Source of the DNA: Intrasporangiaceae bacterium URHB0013
GTDB taxonomy: Bacteria > Actinomycetota > Actinomycetes > Actinomycetales > Dermatophilaceae
NCBI GenBank assembly: GCA_000620545.1
Contig: KK211150.1
Location: 415,423 to 479,422, forward strand
Direction: 5' to 3'
Length of the DNA stretch: 64,000 bases
The position numbers were made by a program, and so were the translations under genes. Shown in pieces: positions 8,463 to 17,743 of this stretch. How positions within the stretch are numbered: the first letter of the stretch is position 1; each line of letters opens with the position of its first letter. Below the pieces are notes generated by a model that did no database searches, had not been told where the DNA came from, and worked only from the letters and a program-made list of their open reading frames with translations.

Positions 8463-11400
8463 TCAGAAGCGGCGCGCAGCCACCGCGTCGACCCTTGCCG
8501 GCGCGGTGGACACGGAGCGGACTCGGAGGGTCGCGTCGGTGAAGAAGATGCCGCTGAGGTAGATGACCTCGCGTCGCCAGGTCGGCGCACTCAAGGAGTA
8601 GCGACCATAGACGTGCTTGGCCATCGTGACCTCCACGGTCCCCTGGCCGGGCCCCTTGAGCACCACGAGAGCGACCTGGTCTCCCCAGAGGACGCTGCGG
8701 CTCACCGAAGCGCCGTAGCCGTTGAGCCGCGTGACCGTACCGCCGAGCGCGAGGCTGCTCGTGATCCGGCTCGTTGACCCGCTCGTCGTCATGGAGCGGT
8801 CGTCGATGGGCACGACGGCACAGCGCTGGGACGACCAGGCCGAGACATTGCCGATCACGTCCCGGGCACGTACGGCGAAGCACACCTGAGCGCCGGGCGA
8901 CACCGACAGGCTGGCCGACGTCGCGGTCGTGCCCTGCCAGGAGGCTTGGTAGACGAAGGCGCTCAGGGGTCTCCCAGACGCGGCGTAGCGGTAGGCGACG
9001 TCGTAGTTCTTGACGCCGAGGTTGTCGGTCGCACGGTACGAGAAGGTGACCTTCGAGGTGGAGATGCTCGGCACGACCAGGGGTCCCACCGACGCGGACG
9101 TGAGCGACGGTGCAGTCCCGTCAGGCGACGAGCAACGGCTGGCGGACCAGGCCGACGTCCGGCTCGCGCGGTCGCGGGCGCGGACCTGGAAGCACGCATC
9201 CTGACCCTTCTTCATCGTCAGGGCGACTGACGTGCCCGTGATGCCCTGCCAGTCGGATCGGTTGTTCCAGGCCTCATAGGGGCCGCCGACCTTCTGAGCC
9301 CCTTGCACACGAACGTCGTAGGACGCCACGCCAGAACCGGGTACGCCGACTCCCTCCGCAGGATCGACGAAGGACCACCCGAACCTCACGGTCGTCGAGG
9401 TCGAGACGCGTGGGGTGCCGGACGTGGACGTGAGCGTCGGCGCGCGGCCGTCGCGGACCGAGCACTTCGGGGCGCTCCAGGAGGTGAGGTTGCCGAGAGC
9501 GTCCCGAGCGCGAACCGAGAAGCACGTGTCGACTCCGGGAACCGGCGAGAGCGAGAGCGACGGTGTGGTCGTGGCCGACACCTGTGTCCACGCCCCGTAG
9601 GCCCCGCCGACTGGTCCCTGCTGGTAGCGGACGTCGTACGACCGCACGCCGGCAGGGCGCTCGCCCAGGACGTCGGTCGCGTCGGAGTAGGCCCACGTGG
9701 CGGAGACGGTCGAGCCGGTCGCGACCCTGGGGCTCGTCGTGAACGAGGTCAGGTCCGGGGCCCTCGTGTCGGCGATCGCGGTCGGGGGAGTCGCGAGCCA
9801 GTCGAGGTCGACCACCCTCAGCTGGTAGCCCTCGTCGATGTACCCCAGGCGACGTGCTCCCGACTCGTCGGCGGCGGCATCCGGGGTGCCGAACCCGCCG
9901 ACACCGAGGGGGCCGTAGACGTGCTCCGCACGACCGGGCACCAGGTCGCGCACTCGGAGCACGGCATACGGCTGCCCGGACGCGTCCTCACGCTGTTCCC
10001 GGAACGCCACGAAGCCGTTGCCCATCGCGCTCGGGAACTCGGTGAGTCGCTGGTCGACCAGGACGCCGTCGACGTCGTGGACGGTGAGCCAGGCGCCGCA
10101 GTCGAGGTAGGCCCAGCGGCCGAGCACTTCGCGCAGGGAGGTGCACGACGGGTCGACCTTGACGCTGCGCACGAGGGCACCGCTGTGAAGGTCGGTCTGC
10201 GTGATCTGGCCATCGGTGGGACCGCGCCAGACGGTCGACTGCGTGACGACGACGTTCGAGTCGGCTCGGGCCAGCTCCGCTCCCGTCCGCGGGTCCTCGA
10301 CCAGGAGGGCACCAGCCTGCAGCCGCACGACTGCTTGACCGCCGTGACCGACGACGGGTTCGTTGTCGGCCGTGATGGTCCGCTCCCCACCCGGCCAGGT
10401 GACGCGGTAGGTGTCCCATCCCGGCACCTTCGTCACCACGACGTCGCCCGAGGCGCTCACCAGGCCGCCTGAGATCGGTGAGGACTCCGGCGACACCCCC
10501 TCCCGCCAGGAGGACGACCCGGACACGTCGGTGACCCAGGTCGGACCCACGGTGCTGCCACGGCCGTAGTAGTTGAAGTCTGCGACGACGCGTTCGCCGG
10601 ACAGAGCGAACGACCCCACGGGCCTCGGTGGTCCGGTGAGCCCGCCGACTCGTCGCGGGGGCGCCGTCATGCTGTCCGCCACCAGGACCGAGCCGGTCGT
10701 CGGCGAGTCGACCGTGACGACGACAGCGCTCCCTGGCCCTGCCTGTGCGGGGAAGGCGTCCGGAAGATGCGTGGCGATGGGCGCACCCAGCTGTCCCGTG
10801 GCCGGGTCGAACGGGACGAGAGCACCCTCTTTGGCATCGAAGTCCCAAGCGCGAGCGGCGAGCCCGTCGCCGACCGAGACCCACCCCCGGGCCCACAGCG
10901 TTTCCGGGATCGCCACGGAACCGGCGCCCGAGCCGTCGGGCGCCGACCAGTGGAGCCAGGCGTCCTGCCGATAGGAGGTCCAGTAGATCCGGTCGCGCTG
11001 GACGACGACCTCCTCGATGGTCTCCCCGGGCGGCGCGGGGAGGACGGTGACCTCACCCGAGGAGAGGTCCACCGTGAAGATGCCCTCCCCCGACGAGGTG
11101 CGTCGCACCAGCAGGTCTCCCGACCGTCCCAGGGGCGTCGACCATGCCGGCACGGCCACGGCGCCGTCGGAGCCGTCCGGCCGATGGACGTGCAGGACGT
11201 CGCACGCGTCCCGGCAGGTGACGACGAAGGTTGCTGCGGCAGCGGTCACCTGGTCGAGCAGGTCCGGTTGGAAGCTCCACGTCAGGGTGTTCGACTCCAC
11301 GTCACGCACGGTGACCCGCTTGCTCCAGGCGTCGGGATCGACGAGCACGGAGGAGGGCCCGTCGAAGCTCAGACCGGCAGAGTCCGACACCGTCCGGACG

Positions 11401-11648
11401 ATGCTGTTGTCGACGAGGCGACGAATCCGGACGTCCGAGGGCGCATAGGGGTCGCGCGTCGGGTCGACGTAGTAGTCGGTGCCCACCACGAGAGGCCCGG
11501 GATGGGGGCGGTCGGGAAAGGCGGGAAGGCGGGTCCCCGCGACGACGCCAGCGGGAACCTCGGCCGCATCGGCGGAAGGGCCAGCGGATGCCGAGACGGC
11601 AGCCGTGGCGAGCAGGGCTGCCGCGAGGGCAGCACGGAGGACGCGCAT
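8463..11648 (-). CDS. Large secreted repeat protein: N-terminal beta-propeller-like region plus three fibronectin-like repeats
   Basis: 1061 residues beginning with a classical signal peptide (basic MRVLRAAL, an Ala/Leu core, and a cleavage region near residue 28). Residues about 60-620 are rich in Trp and short beta-strand motifs (TWSFQPD, AYLDCGAWLTVHD), as in beta-propellers. Three repeats of about 105 residues follow, starting near 630, 736 and 848. Each contains a LTS..P.V..ST motif, a YDVRYQ-like strand and a C(F)xVRARDxxGNxSxW...C motif, whose paired Cys probably form a disulphide. A separate C-terminal beta domain starts near 955. It was not recognised as an enzyme; an extracellular binding or structural role is inferred. 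The TACGAT -10 box lies at 11696-11701. Confidence 0.85.
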   Translation of the reverse strand: MRVLRAALAAALLATAAVSASAGPSADAAEVPAGVVAGTRLPAFPDRPHPGPLVVGTDYYVDPTRDPYAPSDVRIRRLVDNSIVRTVSDSAGLSFDGPSSVLVDPDAWSKRVTVRDVESNTLTWSFQPDLLDQVTAAAATFVVTCRDACDVLHVHRPDGSDGAVAVPAWSTPLGRSGDLLVRRTSSGEGIFTVDLSSGEVTVLPAPPGETIEEVVVQRDRIYWTSYRQDAWLHWSAPDGSGAGSVAIPETLWARGWVSVGDGLAARAWDFDAKEGALVPFDPATGQLGAPIATHLPDAFPAQAGPGSAVVVTVDSPTTGSVLVADSMTAPPRRVGGLTGPPRPVGSFALSGERVVADFNYYGRGSTVGPTWVTDVSGSSSWREGVSPESSPISGGLVSASGDVVVTKVPGWDTYRVTWPGGERTITADNEPVVGHGGQAVVRLQAGALLVEDPRTGAELARADSNVVVTQSTVWRGPTDGQITQTDLHSGALVRSVKVDPSCTSLREVLGRWAYLDCGAWLTVHDVDGVLVDQRLTEFPSAMGNGFVAFREQREDASGQPYAVLRVRDLVPGRAEHVYGPLGVGGFGTPDAAADESGARRLGYIDEGYQLRVVDLDWLATPPTAIADTRAPDLTSFTTSPRVATGSTVSATWAYSDATDVLGERPAGVRSYDVRYQQGPVGGAYGAWTQVSATTTPSLSLSPVPGVDTCFSVRARDALGNLTSWSAPKCSVRDGRAPTLTSTSGTPRVSTSTTVRFGWSFVDPAEGVGVPGSGVASYDVRVQGAQKVGGPYEAWNNRSDWQGITGTSVALTMKKGQDACFQVRARDRASRTSAWSASRCSSPDGTAPSLTSASVGPLVVPSISTSKVTFSYRATDNLGVKNYDVAYRYAASGRPLSAFVYQASWQGTTATSASLSVSPGAQVCFAVRARDVIGNVSAWSSQRCAVVPIDDRSMTTSGSTSRITSSLALGGTVTRLNGYGASVSRSVLWGDQVALVVLKGPGQGTVEVTMAKHVYGRYSLSAPTWRREVIYLSGIFFTDATLRVRSVSTAPARVDAVAARRF

Positions 11649-11695
11649 CAGTCAGTGACCCTTCCGGGCCCCTGTCGTACGCCCGTCCGGACGTC

Positions 11696-11701
11696 ATCGT
11701 A
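11696..11701 (-). promoter_or_regulatory. -10 box for the secreted repeat protein gene
   Basis: TACGAT on the minus strand, about 48 bases upstream of ATG 11648. This leaves a normal leader with a GGAAGGG ribosome-binding site about 11 bases before the start. Confidence 0.4.
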
Positions 11702-11749
11702 GGTGCCCGCCGGCCGCCATCGGGACGAAACGGGCGACCGGGTGACCCG

Positions 11750-12916
11750 TCACCGTGAGGGGTCGGCCTCGTGGGTCGTGACGATGTCGTTCGCGGCGGC
11801 CCACGCGGTGATGTCGCGCTTCTCGATGGCGGTCGCCATGAGGTCGGGGAACCGGTCCGGCGTGCAGGCGAAGGCGGGCACGCCGACGGCGGCGAGAGCC
11901 GCCGCGTGGTTCGCGTCGAAGCTCGGGCGACCCGAGTCGCTGAGCGCGAGGAGGGCGACCATCGTCGCGCCGGACGCGACGACGGACGATGCCCGGCGCA
12001 CCATCTCCTCGGCGATGCCGCCCTCGTAGAGGTCGCTGATGAGCACGAGGATCGTCTCAGCGGGCTGCTCGATGAGCCCTTCGCAGTAGGCGAGCGCCTG
12101 GTTGATGTCGGTGCCGCCGCCGAGCTGCACCCCGAAGAGCACGTCGACGGGGTCGTCGAGGTCGTCGGTGAGGTCGACGACGGCGGTGTCGAAGACGACG
12201 AGCCTCGTCTCGACCGATCGCAACGAGGCGAGCACGGCACCGAAGACGCTCGAGTAGACCACCGACTCGGCCATCGAGCCGGACTGGTCGATGCAGAGGA
12301 TGATCCTCCGTTCGACGCGGTGCGCCCGCCGGGCATGGCCGACGAGACGCTCGGGCACGACCGTGCCGTGGTCGGGCTGGTAGTGCTTGAGGTTGGCCGC
12401 GATCGTGCGGTTCCAGTCGATGTCGGCCGCGCGCGGCCGCCGGGTGCGGGACGCCCGGTTGAGCGCCCCCGTGACCGCTTGGACGGTCTCGGCCCGGAGC
12501 CGCTCCTCGAGCTCGTCGGTGACGACGCGGACCACTGCACGCGCGGTCGCGCGCGAGCGCTCGGGGATGACGCGGCCCAGGCCGACGAGCGTGGTGACGA
12601 GGTTGATGTCCGGCTGCACGGCTTCCATGAGCTCGGGCTCGAGGAGCAGCTGGGTCAGCCCGAGGCGGTCCATCGCGTCGTGCTGCATGACCTGGACGAC
12701 GGAGGAGGGGAAGTAGCCGCGGATGTCGCCGAGCCACCGGGCGACGCGCGGCGCCGAGGCGCCGAGACCGCTGCGGCGTTCACCGTCGTAGAGGTCGCGC
12801 AGCGCCTCGTCGCGCCTGAGGTCGTCGGCCTCGAGGCTCGCGGCCTCGCCGATGCCGTCGGACTGCTCGCCGCCGAGGACGAGCCGCCATCGGGTGAGCC
12901 GGTCGCGTCCGGTCAT
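11750..12916 (-). CDS. VWA domain protein of the SWIM-MoxR operon
   Basis: 388 residues. A poorly conserved N-terminal half leads into a von Willebrand factor A domain, with the metal-ion-dependent adhesion site DQSGS at residues 210-214, a GGGTDI motif downstream and ISDLYEGG near the end. VWA proteins encoded beside MoxR ATPases are generally substrate or adaptor partners of the ATPase. ATG 12916 overlaps the stop of the DUF5682 gene (ATGA), making this the last gene of the five-gene operon. It corresponds in type to E. coli YehP, which sits in the yehLMPQ locus. No signal peptide is visible, so the complex should be cytoplasmic. Confidence 0.88.
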   Translation of the reverse strand: MTGRDRLTRWRLVLGGEQSDGIGEAASLEADDLRRDEALRDLYDGERRSGLGASAPRVARWLGDIRGYFPSSVVQVMQHDAMDRLGLTQLLLEPELMEAVQPDINLVTTLVGLGRVIPERSRATARAVVRVVTDELEERLRAETVQAVTGALNRASRTRRPRAADIDWNRTIAANLKHYQPDHGTVVPERLVGHARRAHRVERRIILCIDQSGSMAESVVYSSVFGAVLASLRSVETRLVVFDTAVVDLTDDLDDPVDVLFGVQLGGGTDINQALAYCEGLIEQPAETILVLISDLYEGGIAEEMVRRASSVVASGATMVALLALSDSGRPSFDANHAAALAAVGVPAFACTPDRFPDLMATAIEKRDITAWAAANDIVTTHEADPSR

Positions 12917-15126
12917 GACGCTACCTCCAGCCCGAGGAGCCGTGCCACCGCGGCGATGGCGGGGGCCGCGCGGTCGAGGTCGAGCGAGCCGGTGGTGGGT
13001 GCGGGCGTGTGCGTGCCGCTCGCGAGGTCTCGCAGGTGCGTCCCGATGAGGCGGCGTTCCGCCGGCTGGAAGCGGGAGAAGGTGCGGCGAACGAGCGGAA
13101 GGAGGTCCTCGAAGGCCTCCTCGGAGGCGTCGACGAGCCACTCGTCGATGATCGGGAGCAGGTCGTCACCGTGGACGAGCAAAAGCGCCTCGCCGGTGAG
13201 GAAGCCGTCGAGCCAGGCCGCTGCTGCCGGTGCGGGGGTGCCCGGTGAGAGGCGCCGGCTCAGGCGCGCTGCGGCCTCCTCGTGCGTGAGCAGCCCACCG
13301 TCGAGCAGGAGGCGGCTGACGCGTCCGGCGACGGAGCCGTGGATCGCCTCGTCGCGTCCGACGGCCACGAGCGCCTCGGTCCACGGGTCGCGCAGGTCGT
13401 GGCGGTCGACCAGCGCGATGCCGCGGTGGGCCGCCTCGACGGCCGAACGCATCGCGGCCGCGCTGTCGTCATCGAGGCTGGAGCACGCTGCACGCAGTCC
13501 CACGGACGCGCGCACGACGACGGTCTGGAGCACGTGCGTGACGTCCGCGACGTCGACGCCGCGCACGTCGCCGTAGCGGCAGGTGCGGGCCAGCGGCTCG
13601 ACGGTCTCGAGCAGGGCCCTGGTGTCGTGCTGGCGTGCCGTTCGCTCGGCGAGGGCGGCGACGACGGCCCGCAGCCCGTCGGGCAGGTCGGCGAGCAGGC
13701 ACTCCTCGATGAGCCTCCCGAGCACGCCCAGGTCGGCAGCCTCGTGGGCCTCCTCGGCGATGCGCGACTCGGCGGCGCTCCGCACGGTCGTGCCGTGGAG
13801 GCTCGCCTCGACCACGGCGACCGCGAGCTCGGGCGTCCACTCGAGCTCCCACGCCTCCTTGAAGGTCCCCATGGTGCGGCCCGCCTCGACCTGGGTGCCC
13901 CACGGCACCTCGAGCACCGCGAGCCGGTGCAGCAGCACCGAGCGTGCGAGCTGCGACTCGCGGCGCAGGTCGACCTGGATGACGGTCCGGGTGGCGGATG
14001 CCTTGAGCCGCAAGGACTTCTGCTGCTTGGCGAGGTCCGCGGCGAGCGGCACCATCGGCGTCGACTCGGGCACCCGGCCGAGCTCCTCGCCGATGACGAG
14101 CGTGCGGTCGATGAGCCGCAGGGGCAGGTCGGCGCCTTCGGTGAGCACCGCGCGGGCGGCATCCGTCAGCTCGGCGAGCCCGACGGAGGGGCGACCGCGT
14201 ACGGCGGCCAGGGCGCTCGCCAGTCGCGTGGCCTCGACGACGGTCGCCGTCGAGGCGTCGAGGTTCTCTCCACGCAGCGCGCGCGCCACCCGGACGAACC
14301 AGGCCGGGACGACCTCGTCGTCGGGTGTGACGAAGAGGTGGTCGTACCACCCCGGCGAGCGGACTCCGGCGCCGTAGCCACTGGCATACGACAGCCGCTC
14401 CGAGCTCCACGGCGCCCACGTGGCGGCGACCTTGATCCTGGGCAGCCTGCTCAGCAGAGCGTTGTCGCGGCTCGCCGGCGGGAACGACGCGGGGACGAGC
14501 GCGGGCGCGTGGTAGGCCCCGCAGACGACGGCGATGCGCTCGCGTCCAGTGCGCAGCTCGGCACGGACCACCTTGCGCATGAAGGCTTCCCGCCTCGCAT
14601 CGTCGTCGACATCAAGGCTCCCGCGGACGCCGGCCATGGCCTCGCGCAGCTGGGCGAAGTGCTCGAGCGAGGACGTGCGACGGTGCTCGACGGCGTCCTC
14701 CCACCAGCGCTCGGGGTCGTCGTAGCCCGCGGCGGATGCGAGCGCGGAGATCGGGTCGATGCGCGAGCCGGTCCGGCGGAGGGCGGTCGACGCGTCGTCG
14801 TCGGCCAGCTGGTGCGTCGCGGGCAGGTCGGCGAAGCGGACGTCGACGCCGTGCTCGAGGGACCAGCGCAGCGCCACCCACTCGGGAGAGAAGGCGGCGA
14901 AGGGATAGAACGCCGCCCTCCTCGGCTCGTCGACGGCATAGACGAGTCCCGCGACCGGTGGTACGAGCTCGGGGTCGGCGGCCAGCGGGATGATCGCGTC
15001 GAGCTCGGGCGGCCCCTCGATGATGACGACGTCGGGCAGCAGCTCGTCGAGCGCGCGCACGACGGAGCGCGCGGACCCGGGACCGTGGTGCCGGACGCCG
15101 AGCACCTCGACGCGGGAGCTGCTCAC
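12913..15126 (-). CDS. DUF5682 family protein of the SWIM-MoxR operon
   Basis: 737 residues. The N-terminus carries GVRHHGPGSARS (residues 10-21) followed by IIEGPPE (35-41), a pattern that recalls His-containing motifs of ChaN/TraB/EreA-like proteins (inference by eye). The DUF5682 assignment rests on the motif and on the neighbours. The remainder is long, largely helical and without other motifs I recognise. GTG 15126 starts two bases after the upstream gene stop. The very long upstream extension of this frame is a shadow of the AAA gene. In E. coli the protein in the equivalent position is YehM. Confidence 0.8.
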   Translation of the reverse strand: MSSSRVEVLGVRHHGPGSARSVVRALDELLPDVVIIEGPPELDAIIPLAADPELVPPVAGLVYAVDEPRRAAFYPFAAFSPEWVALRWSLEHGVDVRFADLPATHQLADDDASTALRRTGSRIDPISALASAAGYDDPERWWEDAVEHRRTSSLEHFAQLREAMAGVRGSLDVDDDARREAFMRKVVRAELRTGRERIAVVCGAYHAPALVPASFPPASRDNALLSRLPRIKVAATWAPWSSERLSYASGYGAGVRSPGWYDHLFVTPDDEVVPAWFVRVARALRGENLDASTATVVEATRLASALAAVRGRPSVGLAELTDAARAVLTEGADLPLRLIDRTLVIGEELGRVPESTPMVPLAADLAKQQKSLRLKASATRTVIQVDLRRESQLARSVLLHRLAVLEVPWGTQVEAGRTMGTFKEAWELEWTPELAVAVVEASLHGTTVRSAAESRIAEEAHEAADLGVLGRLIEECLLADLPDGLRAVVAALAERTARQHDTRALLETVEPLARTCRYGDVRGVDVADVTHVLQTVVVRASVGLRAACSSLDDDSAAAMRSAVEAAHRGIALVDRHDLRDPWTEALVAVGRDEAIHGSVAGRVSRLLLDGGLLTHEEAAARLSRRLSPGTPAPAAAAWLDGFLTGEALLLVHGDDLLPIIDEWLVDASEEAFEDLLPLVRRTFSRFQPAERRLIGTHLRDLASGTHTPAPTTGSLDLDRAAPAIAAVARLLGLEVAS

Positions 15127-15128
15127 CC

Positions 15129-16226
15129 TCAGCCCAGCTCGCGGCACGCGCGGTAGAGGTCGGTCCACCCGGTGCGGTCCTTGACGACGGTCTCGAGATA
15201 CTCCTGCCACACGATCCGGTCCTGGACGGGGTCCTTGACCACGGCCCCGACGAGGCCGGCCGCGACGTCGTCGGCCCGGACCACGCCGTCGCCGAAGTGC
15301 GCGGCGAGCGAGAGGCCGTTGGTCATGACCGAGATCGCCTCGGCGGTCGAGAGCGTCGCTGACGGGGACTTCACGGTCGTTCGCTGGTCGGCGGTGACGC
15401 CCGAGCGCAGCTCGCGGAAGACCGTGACGACGCGCTCGATCTCCGCCAGCGACTCGAGACCAGGCGGCAGCTCGAGCGAGCGGCCGAGCGCGTCGACGCG
15501 GGTGCGGACGATCTCGACCTCCTGCGCGAGGGTGTCCGGCAGCGGCAGCACGAGCGTGTTGAAGCGCCGCTTGAGGGCCGACGACAGGTCGTTGACCCCC
15601 TTGTCGCGGCTGTTCGCGGTCGCGATGACGTTGAAGCCCTGCTGGGCCTGCACCTCGGAGTCGAGCTCGGGGATGGGCAGGTGCTTCTCCGACAGGATCG
15701 TGATGAGGGCGTCCTGCACGTCGGCCGGGATGCGAGTCAGCTCCTCGATGCGCACGAGCGTGCCGGTCTCCATGGCGCGCATCACCGGGCTGGGCACGAG
15801 TGCGCCGCGGGTCGGGCCCTCGGCGAGGAGCCGAGCGTAGTTCCACCCGTAGCGCAGCGACTCCTCGGGTGTGCCCGCCGTGCCCTGCACGACGAGGGTC
15901 GACGAGCCGCTGACCGCCGCTGCCAGGTGCTCGCTCACCCAGGTCTTCGCCGTGCCGGGCACGCCGAGGAGCAGCAGGGCGCGGTCCGTCGCGAGGGAGG
16001 CGACGGCCACCTCCATGAGCCGGCGCGACCCGAGGTACTTGGGCGTGATCACGGTGCCGTCGTCGAGCGTGCCGCCGAGCAGGTAGGTGGTGACCGCCCA
16101 CGGCGACAGCCGCCAGCGTGGGGGACGGGGCCGGTCGTCGGAGGCCGCGATCGCAGCCAGCTCCGCGGCATGCGCATCCTCGGCGTGGGCCCGCAGGACC
16201 GTCGTGGGAGAGGGGGACTGACTCAT
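15129..16226 (-). CDS. MoxR-type AAA+ ATPase
   Basis: 365 residues with a Walker A motif GVPGTAKT (88-95), a Walker B-like LVRIEEL near 157-163, sensor 1 ATANSRD, and an arginine-finger segment (SSALKRRFNTL). This is the MoxR branch of AAA+ ATPases, which act as chaperone-like remodelling machines and usually pair with a VWA partner, supplied here by 11750-12916. ATG 16226 overlaps the stop of the DUF5691 gene (ATGA). It corresponds in type to E. coli YehL. It is probably the motor of the five-protein assembly. Confidence 0.9.
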   Translation of the reverse strand: MSQSPSPTTVLRAHAEDAHAAELAAIAASDDRPRPPRWRLSPWAVTTYLLGGTLDDGTVITPKYLGSRRLMEVAVASLATDRALLLLGVPGTAKTWVSEHLAAAVSGSSTLVVQGTAGTPEESLRYGWNYARLLAEGPTRGALVPSPVMRAMETGTLVRIEELTRIPADVQDALITILSEKHLPIPELDSEVQAQQGFNVIATANSRDKGVNDLSSALKRRFNTLVLPLPDTLAQEVEIVRTRVDALGRSLELPPGLESLAEIERVVTVFRELRSGVTADQRTTVKSPSATLSTAEAISVMTNGLSLAAHFGDGVVRADDVAAGLVGAVVKDPVQDRIVWQEYLETVVKDRTGWTDLYRACRELG

Positions 16227-17743
16227 CGGAACGCCTCGGTGATCGATCGCTTGACGGAGTGGAACTGGAGCAGGTTGCGCAGGTTCGTGGCGAGGGTCTG
16301 GTCCGCGCCGGTCGACTCGATCCACCGCTCGAGCGGGTCGAGCGCCATGGGGTGCAGGCCGGCGAGCAGGTGCGGCATCGTCGCCAGCACCATGGCCGAA
16401 CCGACCTTCGACGCGCGCAGCCGGGACACGAGCGCGACGCTGAAGTCTGCCGACCACGGCGGGTCGACGGAGCCGACGACGGCACCGAGCTCGTGCACCC
16501 GGTCGGTCGTCGCGTCGACGCGGGTGAGCACGACCCGCTCGCGGGTCTCGCGGGGCAGGGCGGGCACGAGGCTGGCGTCCCAGCCGCGGTCGAGCAGCGC
16601 CGCCGCCCAGTCCGGGTCACGACGGGCCCGCACGGCACGGCGTATGCCGGACAGCGCGTCCGGTGCGTGCGCCTCGGTGAGGCGCTTGACCGTTGCCGAG
16701 GGGTCGACGCCGGTCAGCTCGGACCAGATGGCCAGCGGGGCGCCGGCGCAGATCTGCTCCAGCCACCATCCACGGGCCGAGCGACTGGGCGGAGGGCGGC
16801 CGAGACCGTCTCGCGCACCGGCCGGGTCTGGCTCGTCGGGGAGGGTCACCTCGACGCCGCGGCCGAGCAGACCGGTGCGCCGGACGAGGGGGCGGAGCCG
16901 TTCGGCCATCCGGGCGGCCCGAGCCGAGCCGGGGAGGCTGTCGAGCAGCTCGGCCGCCACCTCGCGCACCGTCCCGGCCCGGTCGTCGAGCCCGCGCTCG
17001 AGGAGGGCCTCGTCGCCGGGTCCCAGCCGGATGCGCAGGACGTCGAGGTGGGCGCGGCGGTCCCGCGCGGCGTCGGTGGTCCACGTCGAGAGCACGAGCT
17101 CGCGGCCCGCGGCCGGGTCGTGGGCCCGCACGCCGGCCAGCACGGCCACCCGGTCGGTCGAGGGCAGCCGGGCCCACTCGTCGGCGGTCGGAACGATGCC
17201 CTCGGTGCGCGACCCGGTGCGTGCCTCCGCGCCCGCCGCCGCCTCGGTCACCCAGGACCAGTCCTCGCGCAGCTCGGCGAGCCACCGCCCACGCTCTCCG
17301 AGCACCGCAGCCGTCGGTCGGCGCAGCTCCCGGGCCCCGGAGGCCAGCTCGAGCAGGGTCGGCAGGAGGACGGGAGGAACCCGACAGCCGGCCGTGTCGG
17401 CGGCCTGCAACCAGTGGACGAGCAGGGCGGTGCGCTGCTGGGCCCCGGCCGGCGGCTGGGTGATGACCAGCTCCAGCAGCTGGACGGCCCGCCGCGGGGC
17501 CACCGGTCGGCCGTCGTCGGGCGCCGCGTCCGGGGGCTCGGCGTGGTCGAGCCGTCGACCGGCCCGGATCGCGGCCCCGCCCAGGGCAGCCGCGTCGAGC
17601 AGCGCCTCCTCACGCGGTGCGCCCGGGGGCCGGTCACGCACGCCGGCGCGGCCGAGGTCGGGCAGGGGCGGGACCGGGCGCCGCGCCGTGCCCACCAGGG
17701 CGGCGTTGCCGACGTCGCGCCACCACGTGTCGACCTCGCTCAC
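16223..17743 (-). CDS. DUF5691 family protein of the SWIM-MoxR operon
   Basis: 506 residues, Ala/Arg/Leu-rich and predicted helical, without enzymatic motifs. The N-terminus (VDTWWRDVGNAALVGTAR) and a repeated helical pattern (RLPSTDRVAVLAGVRAHDP, DDRAGTVREVAAELLDSLPGS) suggest a HEAT-like scaffold. The DUF5691 name follows from its fixed position between SWIM and MoxR genes, and I am less sure of the family than of the gene. GTG 17743 overlaps the stop of the SWIM gene (GTGA). No signal peptide or membrane segment. Confidence 0.8.
   Translation of the reverse strand: MSEVDTWWRDVGNAALVGTARRPVPPLPDLGRAGVRDRPPGAPREEALLDAAALGGAAIRAGRRLDHAEPPDAAPDDGRPVAPRRAVQLLELVITQPPAGAQQRTALLVHWLQAADTAGCRVPPVLLPTLLELASGARELRRPTAAVLGERGRWLAELREDWSWVTEAAAGAEARTGSRTEGIVPTADEWARLPSTDRVAVLAGVRAHDPAAGRELVLSTWTTDAARDRRAHLDVLRIRLGPGDEALLERGLDDRAGTVREVAAELLDSLPGSARAARMAERLRPLVRRTGLLGRGVEVTLPDEPDPAGARDGLGRPPPSRSARGWWLEQICAGAPLAIWSELTGVDPSATVKRLTEAHAPDALSGIRRAVRARRDPDWAAALLDRGWDASLVPALPRETRERVVLTRVDATTDRVHELGAVVGSVDPPWSADFSVALVSRLRASKVGSAMVLATMPHLLAGLHPMALDPLERWIESTGADQTLATNLRNLLQFHSVKRSITEAFR

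Noticed and set aside
12917-13141. N-terminal extension of the VWA protein to 463 aa
   Set aside because: It overlaps the DUF5682 coding region in another frame; ATG 12916 overlaps the upstream stop as in the rest of the operon.
15127-16638. N-terminal extension of the DUF5682 frame up to 1241 aa
   Set aside because: The extra 500 residues are Arg-rich out-of-frame reading of the MoxR gene; GTG 15126 starts the real protein.
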